NCBI GenBank assembly: GCA_905236785.1
Contig: CAJOQC010000084.1
Span: 1-15,712 of the forward strand
DNA: 15,712 nt
Direction: 5' to 3'
Source of the DNA: an uncultured Selenomonadaceae bacterium
Lineage (GTDB): Bacteria; Bacillota; Negativicutes; Selenomonadales; Selenomonadaceae
Below the pieces are notes generated by a model. It worked only from the letters and a program-made list of their open reading frames with translations, ran no database searches and was not told the DNA's origin. Position 1 is the first letter of the stretch; every line of letters begins with the position of its first letter. Shown here in pieces: positions 9,660 to 15,712 of this stretch. The position numbers and the translations under genes were made by a program.

Positions 9660-11854
9660 TAAACAAAGACGACAACAATTTATTTGCCGGCAAAGAACCG
9701 CGACAAGAGTTAAGCGGCGAAGTCGATTCGCATATCTTTGTCAGCGACGACGAAAGATATTCGGTGTTTCGCATAAAATCGGGAAACACCCGCATAAATG
9801 TCACGCTTAATTCTGCGCCGCCCCTTATCGGTCAGAATGTGCGGCTTTTTGGGCAGTGGGTGGTGCATCCGCGCTTTGGCGAACAGTTTAAGGCCGACGG
9901 CATCACGGTAGAAGCTCCGGCAAGCGTAAACGGAATAGAACGTTTTTTGGCATCGGGGGTAATCGACGGCGTCGGCGAAGCCGTGGCCAAAAGAATAATA
10001 AAAGCCTTTGGGCGCGACGCGTTGGAAGTTATCGAAAAGCAGCCGAACCGACTTTTGTCGGTGAAGGGCATTGGGCAAAAGACCGCCAAAAAAATTCATG
10101 AATCCTACTTAAAACAATCGGAACTGCGGGATTTAATGCTTTGGCTTGAAGAGCATGGCCTTTCGGGGGCTTACGCGGCGCGAATTTTTAAGGAATATTC
10201 TTCAAATTCCTTGGACATATTGGAAAATCACCCCTATCTGTTGGCGCGGGACATAACCGGCATTGGTTTTGCCACCGCCGACGCAATAGCCGCCACGCTT
10301 GGCATCGACAAACTTTCCGACGAACGAATTGCGGCAGGGATTAACCATACCATAGAACAAGCAACGCAGAAGTACGGACATTGTTGCATACCCGAAGTGA
10401 TGTTGACGGAAAAAACCGCCGAACTTTTGAAAATAGAAACTTCATACGTTTGGTCGGTGTATCAGCAGAACAAAAACAACGGCAAACTTATAACCGAAGA
10501 CGCCGGAGAAAATGTTTTCGTTTATTCGCCGCGCCTTTACCGCGCCGAAAGGGAAACCGCCGCAAGGCTTTTGAAATTGGCAAAGAACGCAGAATATTTA
10601 AGCGGCATCGACACCGGGATGCTTGTCCGCAAATGGGAAAGAAAATCCGATTTTTGCTTGGCCAAAGAACAGTTTCGCGCCGTGGAATCTATTCTTGTAA
10701 GCGGGGTTTTCGTTTTGACCGGCGGCCCCGGCACGGGGAAAACCACGGTGTTAAAAGCCGTGATTGATATTTTGGAAACCATCGGGCAAACCGTCCTTTT
10801 GGCCGCGCCCACGGGCAGAGCCGCCAAACGCATGACCGAGGCCACGGGGAAGAAGGCGACGACAATTCATCGCTTGCTTGAGGCGCAAGCATCGGCAGCG
10901 GGGAAAACCTTCTTCGGCCGCGACGAATCCTATCCATTGGAAGCAGACACGGTAATAATCGACGAAGTTTCCATGATTGATATTTCCCTTATGGCGCATC
11001 TTTTGGCGGCTCTTCCCGAAGGTTGCAACCTTATATTGGTGGGCGACGCGGATCAACTTCCCTCCGTCGGCCCCGGGTCGGTGTTAAAGGACATTTTGCG
11101 CTCTAAAAGATTTCCCCAGACGCGGCTAAAACAAATTTTTCGCCAAGAAGACCAAAACGACATCGTGCTTTACGCCCACAACATCAACAGCGGCATTGTC
11201 CCCGACACCGACAACGACGGCAATTTTATCTTCCTTGAACATAACGACGCCGATGAAATCGTCGATATAATTATCAAAACCTGCACCCGCGTTTTGCCGG
11301 AGGCGGGTTACTCTTCCATGTTCGACGCGCAGGTTTTATCCCCCATGCACAAACAAACTTGCGGCGTTATCAACTTGAACCTACGCTTGCAAGCGGCGTT
11401 AAACCCTCCCGACGATAAGAAAAACGAACTCACTCACGGCGCGGTTCTCTTTCGCGAAGGGGACAAGGTGATGCAGACCCGCAACAATTATCAAAAGAAG
11501 GTGTTTAACGGCGACATCGGAATTATAACCGAAATTAACGGCAACAAGGCCACCGTTGCTTACGGCGACGAGTTAATCGTAAGCTACGAAAAGAACGAAT
11601 TGTCGGAGATTAGTTTGGCATACGCCCTTAGCGTCCACAAGAGCCAAGGGGGCGAATATCGTTGCGTCGTCATGCCCTTGGTGCGCTCCCATGTTATCAT
11701 GCTCCAACGAAATTTGCTGTACACGGCGGTGACCCGCGCCAAAGATTACGTTATCTTAATCGGCGAAAAATCCGCCCTTACCGCCGCCGTAACAAACGAC
11801 AGCACCAAAAGACGATACGGCCTGTTGACCGAGCGTTTGTTGGAACTTTTGTAG
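9656..11854 (+). CDS. recD2: RecD2-type 5'-3' DNA helicase (SF1B)
   Basis: Stand-alone RecD-like helicase involved in DNA repair and recombination, independent of RecBC. The N-terminal OB-like region and helix-hairpin-helix modules are visible (GVIDGVGEAVAKRI at 101-114, VKGIGQKTAKKI at 136-147, ITGIGFATADAI at 200-211), which is the RecD2 long N-terminus. Helicase motifs: I GGPGTGKTT (356-364), Ia PTGRAAKRM (385-393), II DEVSMID (436-442), III GDADQLPSVGPG (463-474), the ALSVHKSQGGEY block (657-668) and VI LLYTAVTRAKDYVIL (687-701). Length (732 aa) fits RecD2. I choose the ATG at 9656, which forms ATGA with the previous stop and has GGGAAAG (9640-9646) 9 nt upstream. The ATG at 9638 has no well-placed Shine-Dalgarno site. 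It is the last gene of the operon. Confidence 0.95.
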   Translation: MINKDDNNLFAGKEPRQELSGEVDSHIFVSDDERYSVFRIKSGNTRINVTLNSAPPLIGQNVRLFGQWVVHPRFGEQFKADGITVEAPASVNGIERFLASGVIDGVGEAVAKRIIKAFGRDALEVIEKQPNRLLSVKGIGQKTAKKIHESYLKQSELRDLMLWLEEHGLSGAYAARIFKEYSSNSLDILENHPYLLARDITGIGFATADAIAATLGIDKLSDERIAAGINHTIEQATQKYGHCCIPEVMLTEKTAELLKIETSYVWSVYQQNKNNGKLITEDAGENVFVYSPRLYRAERETAARLLKLAKNAEYLSGIDTGMLVRKWERKSDFCLAKEQFRAVESILVSGVFVLTGGPGTGKTTVLKAVIDILETIGQTVLLAAPTGRAAKRMTEATGKKATTIHRLLEAQASAAGKTFFGRDESYPLEADTVIIDEVSMIDISLMAHLLAALPEGCNLILVGDADQLPSVGPGSVLKDILRSKRFPQTRLKQIFRQEDQNDIVLYAHNINSGIVPDTDNDGNFIFLEHNDADEIVDIIIKTCTRVLPEAGYSSMFDAQVLSPMHKQTCGVINLNLRLQAALNPPDDKKNELTHGAVLFREGDKVMQTRNNYQKKVFNGDIGIITEINGNKATVAYGDELIVSYEKNELSEISLAYALSVHKSQGGEYRCVVMPLVRSHVIMLQRNLLYTAVTRAKDYVILIGEKSALTAAVTNDSTKRRYGLLTERLLELL

Positions 11855-11904
11855 AACAACCCCTCAATTAAAATCGGAGAATTTTAATTGAGGGGTTGTT
11901 TTTA
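11855..11904 (+). terminator. Strong Rho-independent terminator ending the valS-recD2 operon
   Basis: A perfect 20-bp inverted repeat pairs 11855-11874 with 11881-11900 around the 6-nt loop CGGAGA, and a TTTTT run (11899-11903) follows. It begins directly after the recD2 stop. It should insulate the tracrRNA/cas9 region from operon transcription. On the minus strand the T run is poor, so it works mainly rightward. The 48 nt from 11905 to 11952, up to the tracrRNA terminator, show no gene or clear signal. Confidence 0.95.
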
Positions 11905-11952
11905 TACTGCGGCAGGTAATTTAAGCAACGAGAGCGAATATCGTCTTTGTAC

Positions 11953-11977
11953 AAAAAAACCTGCCGAAGCAGGTTTT
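11953..11977 (-). terminator. tracrRNA terminator hairpin
   Basis: On the minus strand AAAACCTGC (11969-11977) pairs with GCAGGTTTT (11956-11964) around an extra-stable TTCG tetraloop (11965-11968). Seven T residues (11953-11959) include the end of the stem. On the + strand the same hairpin is followed only by TTTTATAAG and would be weaker. Confidence 0.93.
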
Positions 11978-12025
11978 ATAAGCACACACTGTGCTGCCGC
12001 TTGCGCGACGATTTCGTAAAAACTT

Positions 12026-12063
12026 ATTTGAACTCGCTATGTAAAATCTGAGGGTGTTCAAAC
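12026..12063 (-). other. tracrRNA anti-repeat
   Basis: This 38-nt segment is the part of the tracrRNA expected to pair with the CRISPR repeat. By analogy with S. pyogenes, GAGT (after CATAGC) is the four-base bulge side and TCAAAT pairs with the repeat's first bases. Its reverse complement, with the bulge replaced by the usual GA, gives exactly 36 nt, the standard II-A repeat length, beginning GTTTGAGAGCTATG and ending GTTCAAAC. Only one copy occurs in the window, so it is not an array unit. Confidence 0.85.
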
Positions 12064-12074
12064 TTTACGCCATC

Positions 12075-12103
12075 AATCTATCACGACGGAAGGAGATTGT
12101 CAA
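12075..12103 (-). promoter_or_regulatory. Sigma-70-type promoter of tracrRNA
   Basis: Minus strand: a perfect -35 box TTGACA (12098-12103), a 17-nt spacer (12081-12097) and a -10 box TAGATT (12075-12080, 4 of 6 consensus). Predicted initiation is near 12068, 5 nt before the anti-repeat. The -35 box lies one base from the cas9 ATG on the other strand, and the spacer covers the cas9 Shine-Dalgarno site. Confidence 0.85.
12088..12095 (+). promoter_or_regulatory. Strong ribosome binding site of cas9
   Basis: GGAAGGAG is a near-perfect Shine-Dalgarno sequence, 9 nt before the ATG at 12105, and it fixes the cas9 start. I found no convincing + strand promoter for cas9 between 11905 and 12087. The best single element is TAAAAT at 12042-12047, which has no matching -35. 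Confidence 0.85.
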
Positions 12104-12104
12104 G

Positions 12105-15100
12105 ATGCCTCAAAAATATTATATCGGGCTTGACGTGGGTACAAACTCTGTCGGTTATGCCGTAACCGACGAAAAATATAATCTTTTGAAGTTCAAAAAC
12201 GAACCCATGTGGGGAACTCATGTGTTTGAAGGAGCCGCCGAATCCGCCGGGCGACGCGCCAAACGCACAGGCAGGCGACGTCTGCACAGACGGCAACAAC
12301 GGGTCTTGTTGACGCAGGGGATTTTTGCCGAGGAAATTGCCAAAACCGACGAAAGATTTTTTATCCGTTTGCATGAGGCCGCTCTTTATCGTGACGAGGC
12401 AGCCAAAACCGATGCGAACATATTGTTTAACGATGCTGATTTTCATGACAAAGATTATTACGAAAAATATCCCACAATTCATCATTTGCTGACGGATTTT
12501 ATGAAGGATGCCGTCCCTTACGATAAGCGTTATGCGCGGCTTTTGTATATTGCCGTCGGTTGGCTTATGGCGCATCGCGGGCATTTTTTGAGCGACGTTG
12601 ACAAAGATAACGTCAAAGAAGCCTTGGATTTTAAGAAAGTTTACCGAGAATTTTTGGATTTGATGACACAAAACGGACTTCAACCATGGGATAACTCGGA
12701 AAACGTATTGCAAGAACTGCAAAATATACTGTTAAGCAACAAAGGAAAAAGAGATAAAGAAAAATCTCTCGTCGCGTTGCTGTACGGCGGCAAAAAGCCA
12801 AAAACAGAAGAGGATGACGCAGTAAACGAAGGAAAATTGCTTTCCTTGTTGGCGGGTTGCGAAGTGAAAATCAAGGATTTGTTCCCCGGCGGTGAATACG
12901 AAACGGAGGATAAAATATCTTTCCACGACGCGGAGGATAAAATCGAGGCTGCTCTTGCCATATTGGGCGACGATGCCGAATGGATCTTGCGCGCAAGAAA
13001 ACTGTATGATTGGTCGCTGCTCCATGAACTTTTCGGCGGCTATAATTCCGTATCCGAAGGCAAAGTAGCTGTTTACCGCCAACATGGCGAAGATTTGGCA
13101 AATCTCAAAAAATTTATCCGTCGTTATCTGCCGAACAAATATGGCGAAATGTTCCGCTATATGACCGGCGAAAAAGAAAAAAACTATGTTGCCTATTCCT
13201 ATCATACAAAAGGCATGACGGGAACATTGCCAAAACAAAAAGCCACGCAACAGGAATTTTGCGATAACTTGAAAAAAATCTTTAAGAACATAACGCCGAC
13301 AGCGGAGGACAAGGAATTATACGAAAGTATAACGGCGCGTTTGGAAAACGGTACATTCATGCCCAAACAGGTGTCGGGGGACAACCGCGTTATTCCCTAT
13401 CAGGTGTATTACGACGAACTTAAACAGATTTTGGGACACGCCAAGAAGTATCTTTCGTTTTTGACGGAAAAAGATGCCGACGGTTTCACCGGTGAAGACA
13501 AACTCATTAAAGTTTTTCTTTTTCGTATTCCCTATTTTGTCGGGCCGTTGCATTTCCCCGCCGACGAAAAGCAAAAATCGGAATTTGCCTGGGCTGTGCG
13601 TAAAAAAGACGAAATTGTTCGCCCATGGAACTTTAACCATGTCATTGACCTCGACAAAAGCGAAGAAGAGTTTATTCGCCGCATGACAAACACCTGCACA
13701 TATCTTGCGGGGGAACACGTACTGCCTAAATGCTCCTTGCTCTACGAAAAATTTGAAGTGTTAAACGAAATAAACAACTTAAAAGTAGGCGATACACCTA
13801 TTCCCGTGGAAGTTAAACAGCAAATTTACCAAGAACTGTTCGCGGGAAACAAAAACGGGCGTAAGGTGACAAAGAAAAACATTCGCGATTTTCTGCAAAG
13901 CAACAATTACATTTACATTGAAGGCGGAAAAGGTGACGAAATTTTTGGCGTTGACCAAAATATAAACGCTCGCTTAAAATCCCATGCCTATTTTGCCCGC
14001 CTTATGGAACGCAAATTGCTGCAGCAAAAAGATGCGGAAAAGATAATCGAGCGGCTGGCTTACTCCGAGGATAAGCGGCGTATTCGCGCTTGGCTAAAGC
14101 AAGAATTTACCGGGCTGACAGAAGAAGATATTCGTTATATCGCCAACTTTAACGGCAAGGATTTCGGTAAATTGTCCGAAAAATTCTTGAGCGGCTTTTA
14201 CGGAGTGAACAAGGAAACGGGAGAAAAGAACACCATTATCGGTTTTCTGTGGGAAACAAACGACAACCTCATGAAACTTTTGTCGGAGCGGTACACCTTT
14301 GGGGAAGATGCGGAAAAATTTTCCCAAGAATATTACGCCGAACACCCCAAGAGTTTGGACGAGCGCATGGACGATATGCGTTTGTCAAAGCCCGTAAAAC
14401 GCGCCGTTTACCGCACGTTGGACATTGTAAAAGATGTTGTAAAAGCCCGCAAACAGCCGCCGTCGCGAATTTTTATCGAAATGGCGCGGGAAGACAAAGA
14501 CGACCAAAAGGGCAAGCGTACCCAATCCCGCTACAACAGCTTAAAAAGCGCGTACGACTTAATCTTAAAAGACAAGACCGTCGGCGAGCAACTGCAAAAA
14601 GACGTGCGGGAGGTTTCCGCGCAACTTGCAAAATACGAAGGCGACGACAGCCCCCTAAAAAGCGAAGTTTTGTTCTTGTATTTTTTGCAACTCGGCAAAA
14701 GTATGTATTCGGGCAAACCGATAAATATTGAGGACTTAAAGAACGACAAACTGTATAACGTGGATCACATTTATCCGCGCTCAAAAGTGAAAGACGACAG
14801 CATAAACAACAAAGTTCTGGTCACATCGAAAGAAAACGGCGACAAGGGCGACCGTTTCCCCATTGACGGGAAAATTCGCCAAAATATGGCGGCGTTGTGG
14901 CTGCACTATAAAAACAGCAATTTGATTTCCGAGGAAAAGTACAAACGCCTGATGCGCAGTACGGAATTTACCGAGGAGGAACTGTGGGGGTTTATCAACA
15001 GGCAAATTGTGGAAACCCGCCAATCCACCAAAGCCTTGACGGTTATTTTGAAGGAGCTGTACCCCGATACGAAAATAATATTCTCTAAGGCCGGGTTGGT

Positions 15101-15712
15101 GTCGGATTTTCGGCATGAGTTTGACATTCCAAAGTCCCGTTCCGTAAACGATTTTCACCATGCCAAAGACGCCTATCTTAACATTGTCGTCGGCAATGTG
15201 TATTACTCTCGTTTCCAGCGACAATATTTCAATCCGAACCGCGACAAATACTCCGTAAAATTAAAGACTTTATTTGAAAACAAAGTAACCGTCGGCAAAG
15301 AAGAAGCATGGCGCGGGAAAGAGGATGTTGGACGTATCAAAAGGACAACAGAAAAGAACAACGTACACTACACTCGGTTTGCTGTTATCAAGCAAGGCGG
15401 CTTATTCGACGAACAACCCGTAAAAAAAGACAAGGGCTTAATCCCCCTAAAGCAAGGGCTTGATACCGAGCGTTACGGCGGCTATAACAAGCCGGCCGCC
15501 TCCTTTTATCTGTTGGCGCGTTATACCCTTGCGGCGAAGAAGCAGGAAAAGGGGTTAATGCTCGTGCCCGTTGAGTTGCTGTCGAAAAACGAAGTGTTAA
15601 GCTCCGAGGCGGCGGCACAAGAATATGTATTAAACATGATTGGTCAAATTATCAAAAAAGACATTGCTTTGCTGACGGATATATCTTTCCCCTTGGGGCA
15701 ACGCCCGATAAA
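12105..15712 (+). CDS. cas9: CRISPR-associated endonuclease Cas9, subtype II-A-like (3' end outside the window)
   Basis: RNA-guided DNA endonuclease. My codon-by-codon translation from the ATG at 12105 is open to the window edge (1202 codons), with no stop or frameshift. RuvC-I is GLDVGTNSVGYAV with catalytic D10. The Arg-rich bridge helix is about 50-68. The REC lobe follows, with KYPTIHHL and FRIPYFVGPL as in S. pyogenes Cas9. RuvC-II is IFIEMARE with E792. HNH is NVDHIYPRSKVKDDSINNKV with D887 and H888, plus N911. RuvC-III is HHAKDAYLNIVVG with H1019 and D1022. The PAM-interacting start is ERYGGYNKPAASFYLLARY. All catalytic residues are present, so the nuclease looks active. Against the 1368-aa S. 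pyogenes protein the window ends near its residue 1200, so perhaps 170-200 residues are missing, including the PAM-reading part. The strong tracrRNA match and long REC lobe favour II-A over II-C. Confidence 0.97.
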   Translation, partial: MPQKYYIGLDVGTNSVGYAVTDEKYNLLKFKNEPMWGTHVFEGAAESAGRRAKRTGRRRLHRRQQRVLLTQGIFAEEIAKTDERFFIRLHEAALYRDEAAKTDANILFNDADFHDKDYYEKYPTIHHLLTDFMKDAVPYDKRYARLLYIAVGWLMAHRGHFLSDVDKDNVKEALDFKKVYREFLDLMTQNGLQPWDNSENVLQELQNILLSNKGKRDKEKSLVALLYGGKKPKTEEDDAVNEGKLLSLLAGCEVKIKDLFPGGEYETEDKISFHDAEDKIEAALAILGDDAEWILRARKLYDWSLLHELFGGYNSVSEGKVAVYRQHGEDLANLKKFIRRYLPNKYGEMFRYMTGEKEKNYVAYSYHTKGMTGTLPKQKATQQEFCDNLKKIFKNITPTAEDKELYESITARLENGTFMPKQVSGDNRVIPYQVYYDELKQILGHAKKYLSFLTEKDADGFTGEDKLIKVFLFRIPYFVGPLHFPADEKQKSEFAWAVRKKDEIVRPWNFNHVIDLDKSEEEFIRRMTNTCTYLAGEHVLPKCSLLYEKFEVLNEINNLKVGDTPIPVEVKQQIYQELFAGNKNGRKVTKKNIRDFLQSNNYIYIEGGKGDEIFGVDQNINARLKSHAYFARLMERKLLQQKDAEKIIERLAYSEDKRRIRAWLKQEFTGLTEEDIRYIANFNGKDFGKLSEKFLSGFYGVNKETGEKNTIIGFLWETNDNLMKLLSERYTFGEDAEKFSQEYYAEHPKSLDERMDDMRLSKPVKRAVYRTLDIVKDVVKARKQPPSRIFIEMAREDKDDQKGKRTQSRYNSLKSAYDLILKDKTVGEQLQKDVREVSAQLAKYEGDDSPLKSEVLFLYFLQLGKSMYSGKPINIEDLKNDKLYNVDHIYPRSKVKDDSINNKVLVTSKENGDKGDRFPIDGKIRQNMAALWLHYKNSNLISEEKYKRLMRSTEFTEEELWGFINRQIVETRQSTKALTVILKELYPDTKIIFSKAGLVSDFRHEFDIPKSRSVNDFHHAKDAYLNIVVGNVYYSRFQRQYFNPNRDKYSVKLKTLFENKVTVGKEEAWRGKEDVGRIKRTTEKNNVHYTRFAVIKQGGLFDEQPVKKDKGLIPLKQGLDTERYGGYNKPAASFYLLARYTLAAKKQEKGLMLVPVELLSKNEVLSSEAAAQEYVLNMIGQIIKKDIALLTDISFPLGQRPI
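12118..12145 (-). promoter_or_regulatory. Possible second, upstream tracrRNA promoter inside the cas9 5' coding region
   Basis: The minus strand carries a perfect TATAAT (12118-12123). A poor -35 match TTTGTA (12140-12145) lies 16 nt upstream. A start near 12111 would give a longer tracrRNA. The -10 match is exact, but the -35 is weak and the site lies in A/T-rich codons, so this may be chance. Confidence 0.35.

Larger units (their letters stand above)
11953..12068 (-). ncRNA. tracrRNA for the adjacent Cas9
   Basis: On the minus strand, from about 12068 down to 11953, the sequence has every part of a II-A tracrRNA. First comes an anti-repeat whose core reads CATAGCGAGTTCAAATAAG; the Streptococcus pyogenes equivalent is CATAGCAAGTTAAAATAAG, differing at two positions. 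Next is a small nexus-like hairpin (ACG-AAAT-CGT). A 5-bp hairpin with a GCAA tetraloop (GTCGC/GCGGC) follows, then a 6-bp hairpin AGCACA/TGTGCT. The last element is a UUCG-capped terminator hairpin with a T run. A consensus promoter lies just upstream on the same strand. Location and orientation (upstream of cas9, divergent) match the S. pyogenes locus. It would pair with crRNA repeats, recruit RNase III for processing, and load Cas9. The 5' end is inferred from the promoter and the 3' end from the T run. Confidence 0.92.

Noticed and set aside
12026..12063. A CRISPR repeat or degenerate array unit upstream of cas9
   Set aside because: It occurs once, has no spacer-repeat neighbours, carries the four-base bulge sequence typical of an anti-repeat, and is followed on the minus strand by tracrRNA hairpins and a terminator.
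12081..12722. Minus-strand open frames opposite cas9 (for example 213 codons)
   Set aside because: They are antisense to the fully open, motif-rich Cas9 frame and have no family features. The first also overlaps the tracrRNA promoter.

Overview
The window looks like chromosomal DNA from a Firmicute (Bacillota), possibly a diderm member such as a Negativicute. The evidence is strong Shine-Dalgarno sites, a valS-folC pair, a LytR-CpsA-Psr protein with a LytR_C domain, RecD2, an ABC-F ATPase, a tRNA with an encoded CCA end, and a Cas9 of the Streptococcus-like II-A type. An O-antigen ligase/polymerase-type membrane protein inside the operon hints at an outer membrane or polysaccharide envelope. 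This taxonomic placement is inference.

Layout. Positions 9-85 hold a tRNA-Pro(GGG), followed by a terminator (about 111-150). Positions 174-11854 hold six genes on the + strand, so tightly packed that they are very probably one operon: valS, folC (4-nt overlap), a Wzy/WaaL-type polytopic membrane protein (12-nt gap), an LCP cell-wall/glycopolymer ligase (1-nt overlap), an ABC-F ATPase (5-nt gap) and recD2 (4-nt overlap). The operon mixes translation (valS, ABC-F), folate metabolism (folC), envelope glycopolymer assembly (the membrane protein and LCP) and DNA repair (recD2). It ends in a perfect 20-bp hairpin terminator at 11855-11904.

Positions 11905-12104 are a 200-nt region without a protein gene, but it is not empty. 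It encodes on the minus strand a tracrRNA of about 116 nt, with a consensus promoter (TTGACA, 17 nt, TAGATT), a 38-nt anti-repeat, a series of hairpins and a UUCG-capped terminator ending in a T run. From 12105 to the right edge an uninterrupted + strand frame of 1202 codons encodes Cas9. It has all RuvC and HNH catalytic residues and is cut off by the window inside its PAM-interacting domain. No cas1, cas2, csn2 or CRISPR array lies inside the window; they would be expected beyond position 15712.

The most notable content is this tracrRNA/Cas9 pair. The tracrRNA promoter overlaps the cas9 translation start on the opposite strand, the anti-repeat predicts a 36-nt CRISPR repeat, and the tracrRNA 5' end can fold on itself in a way that mimics a crRNA:tracrRNA stem. 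The second oddity is the envelope membrane protein, which carries a Lys/Glu-rich, partly duplicated hydrophilic insert of roughly 300 residues between transmembrane segments.
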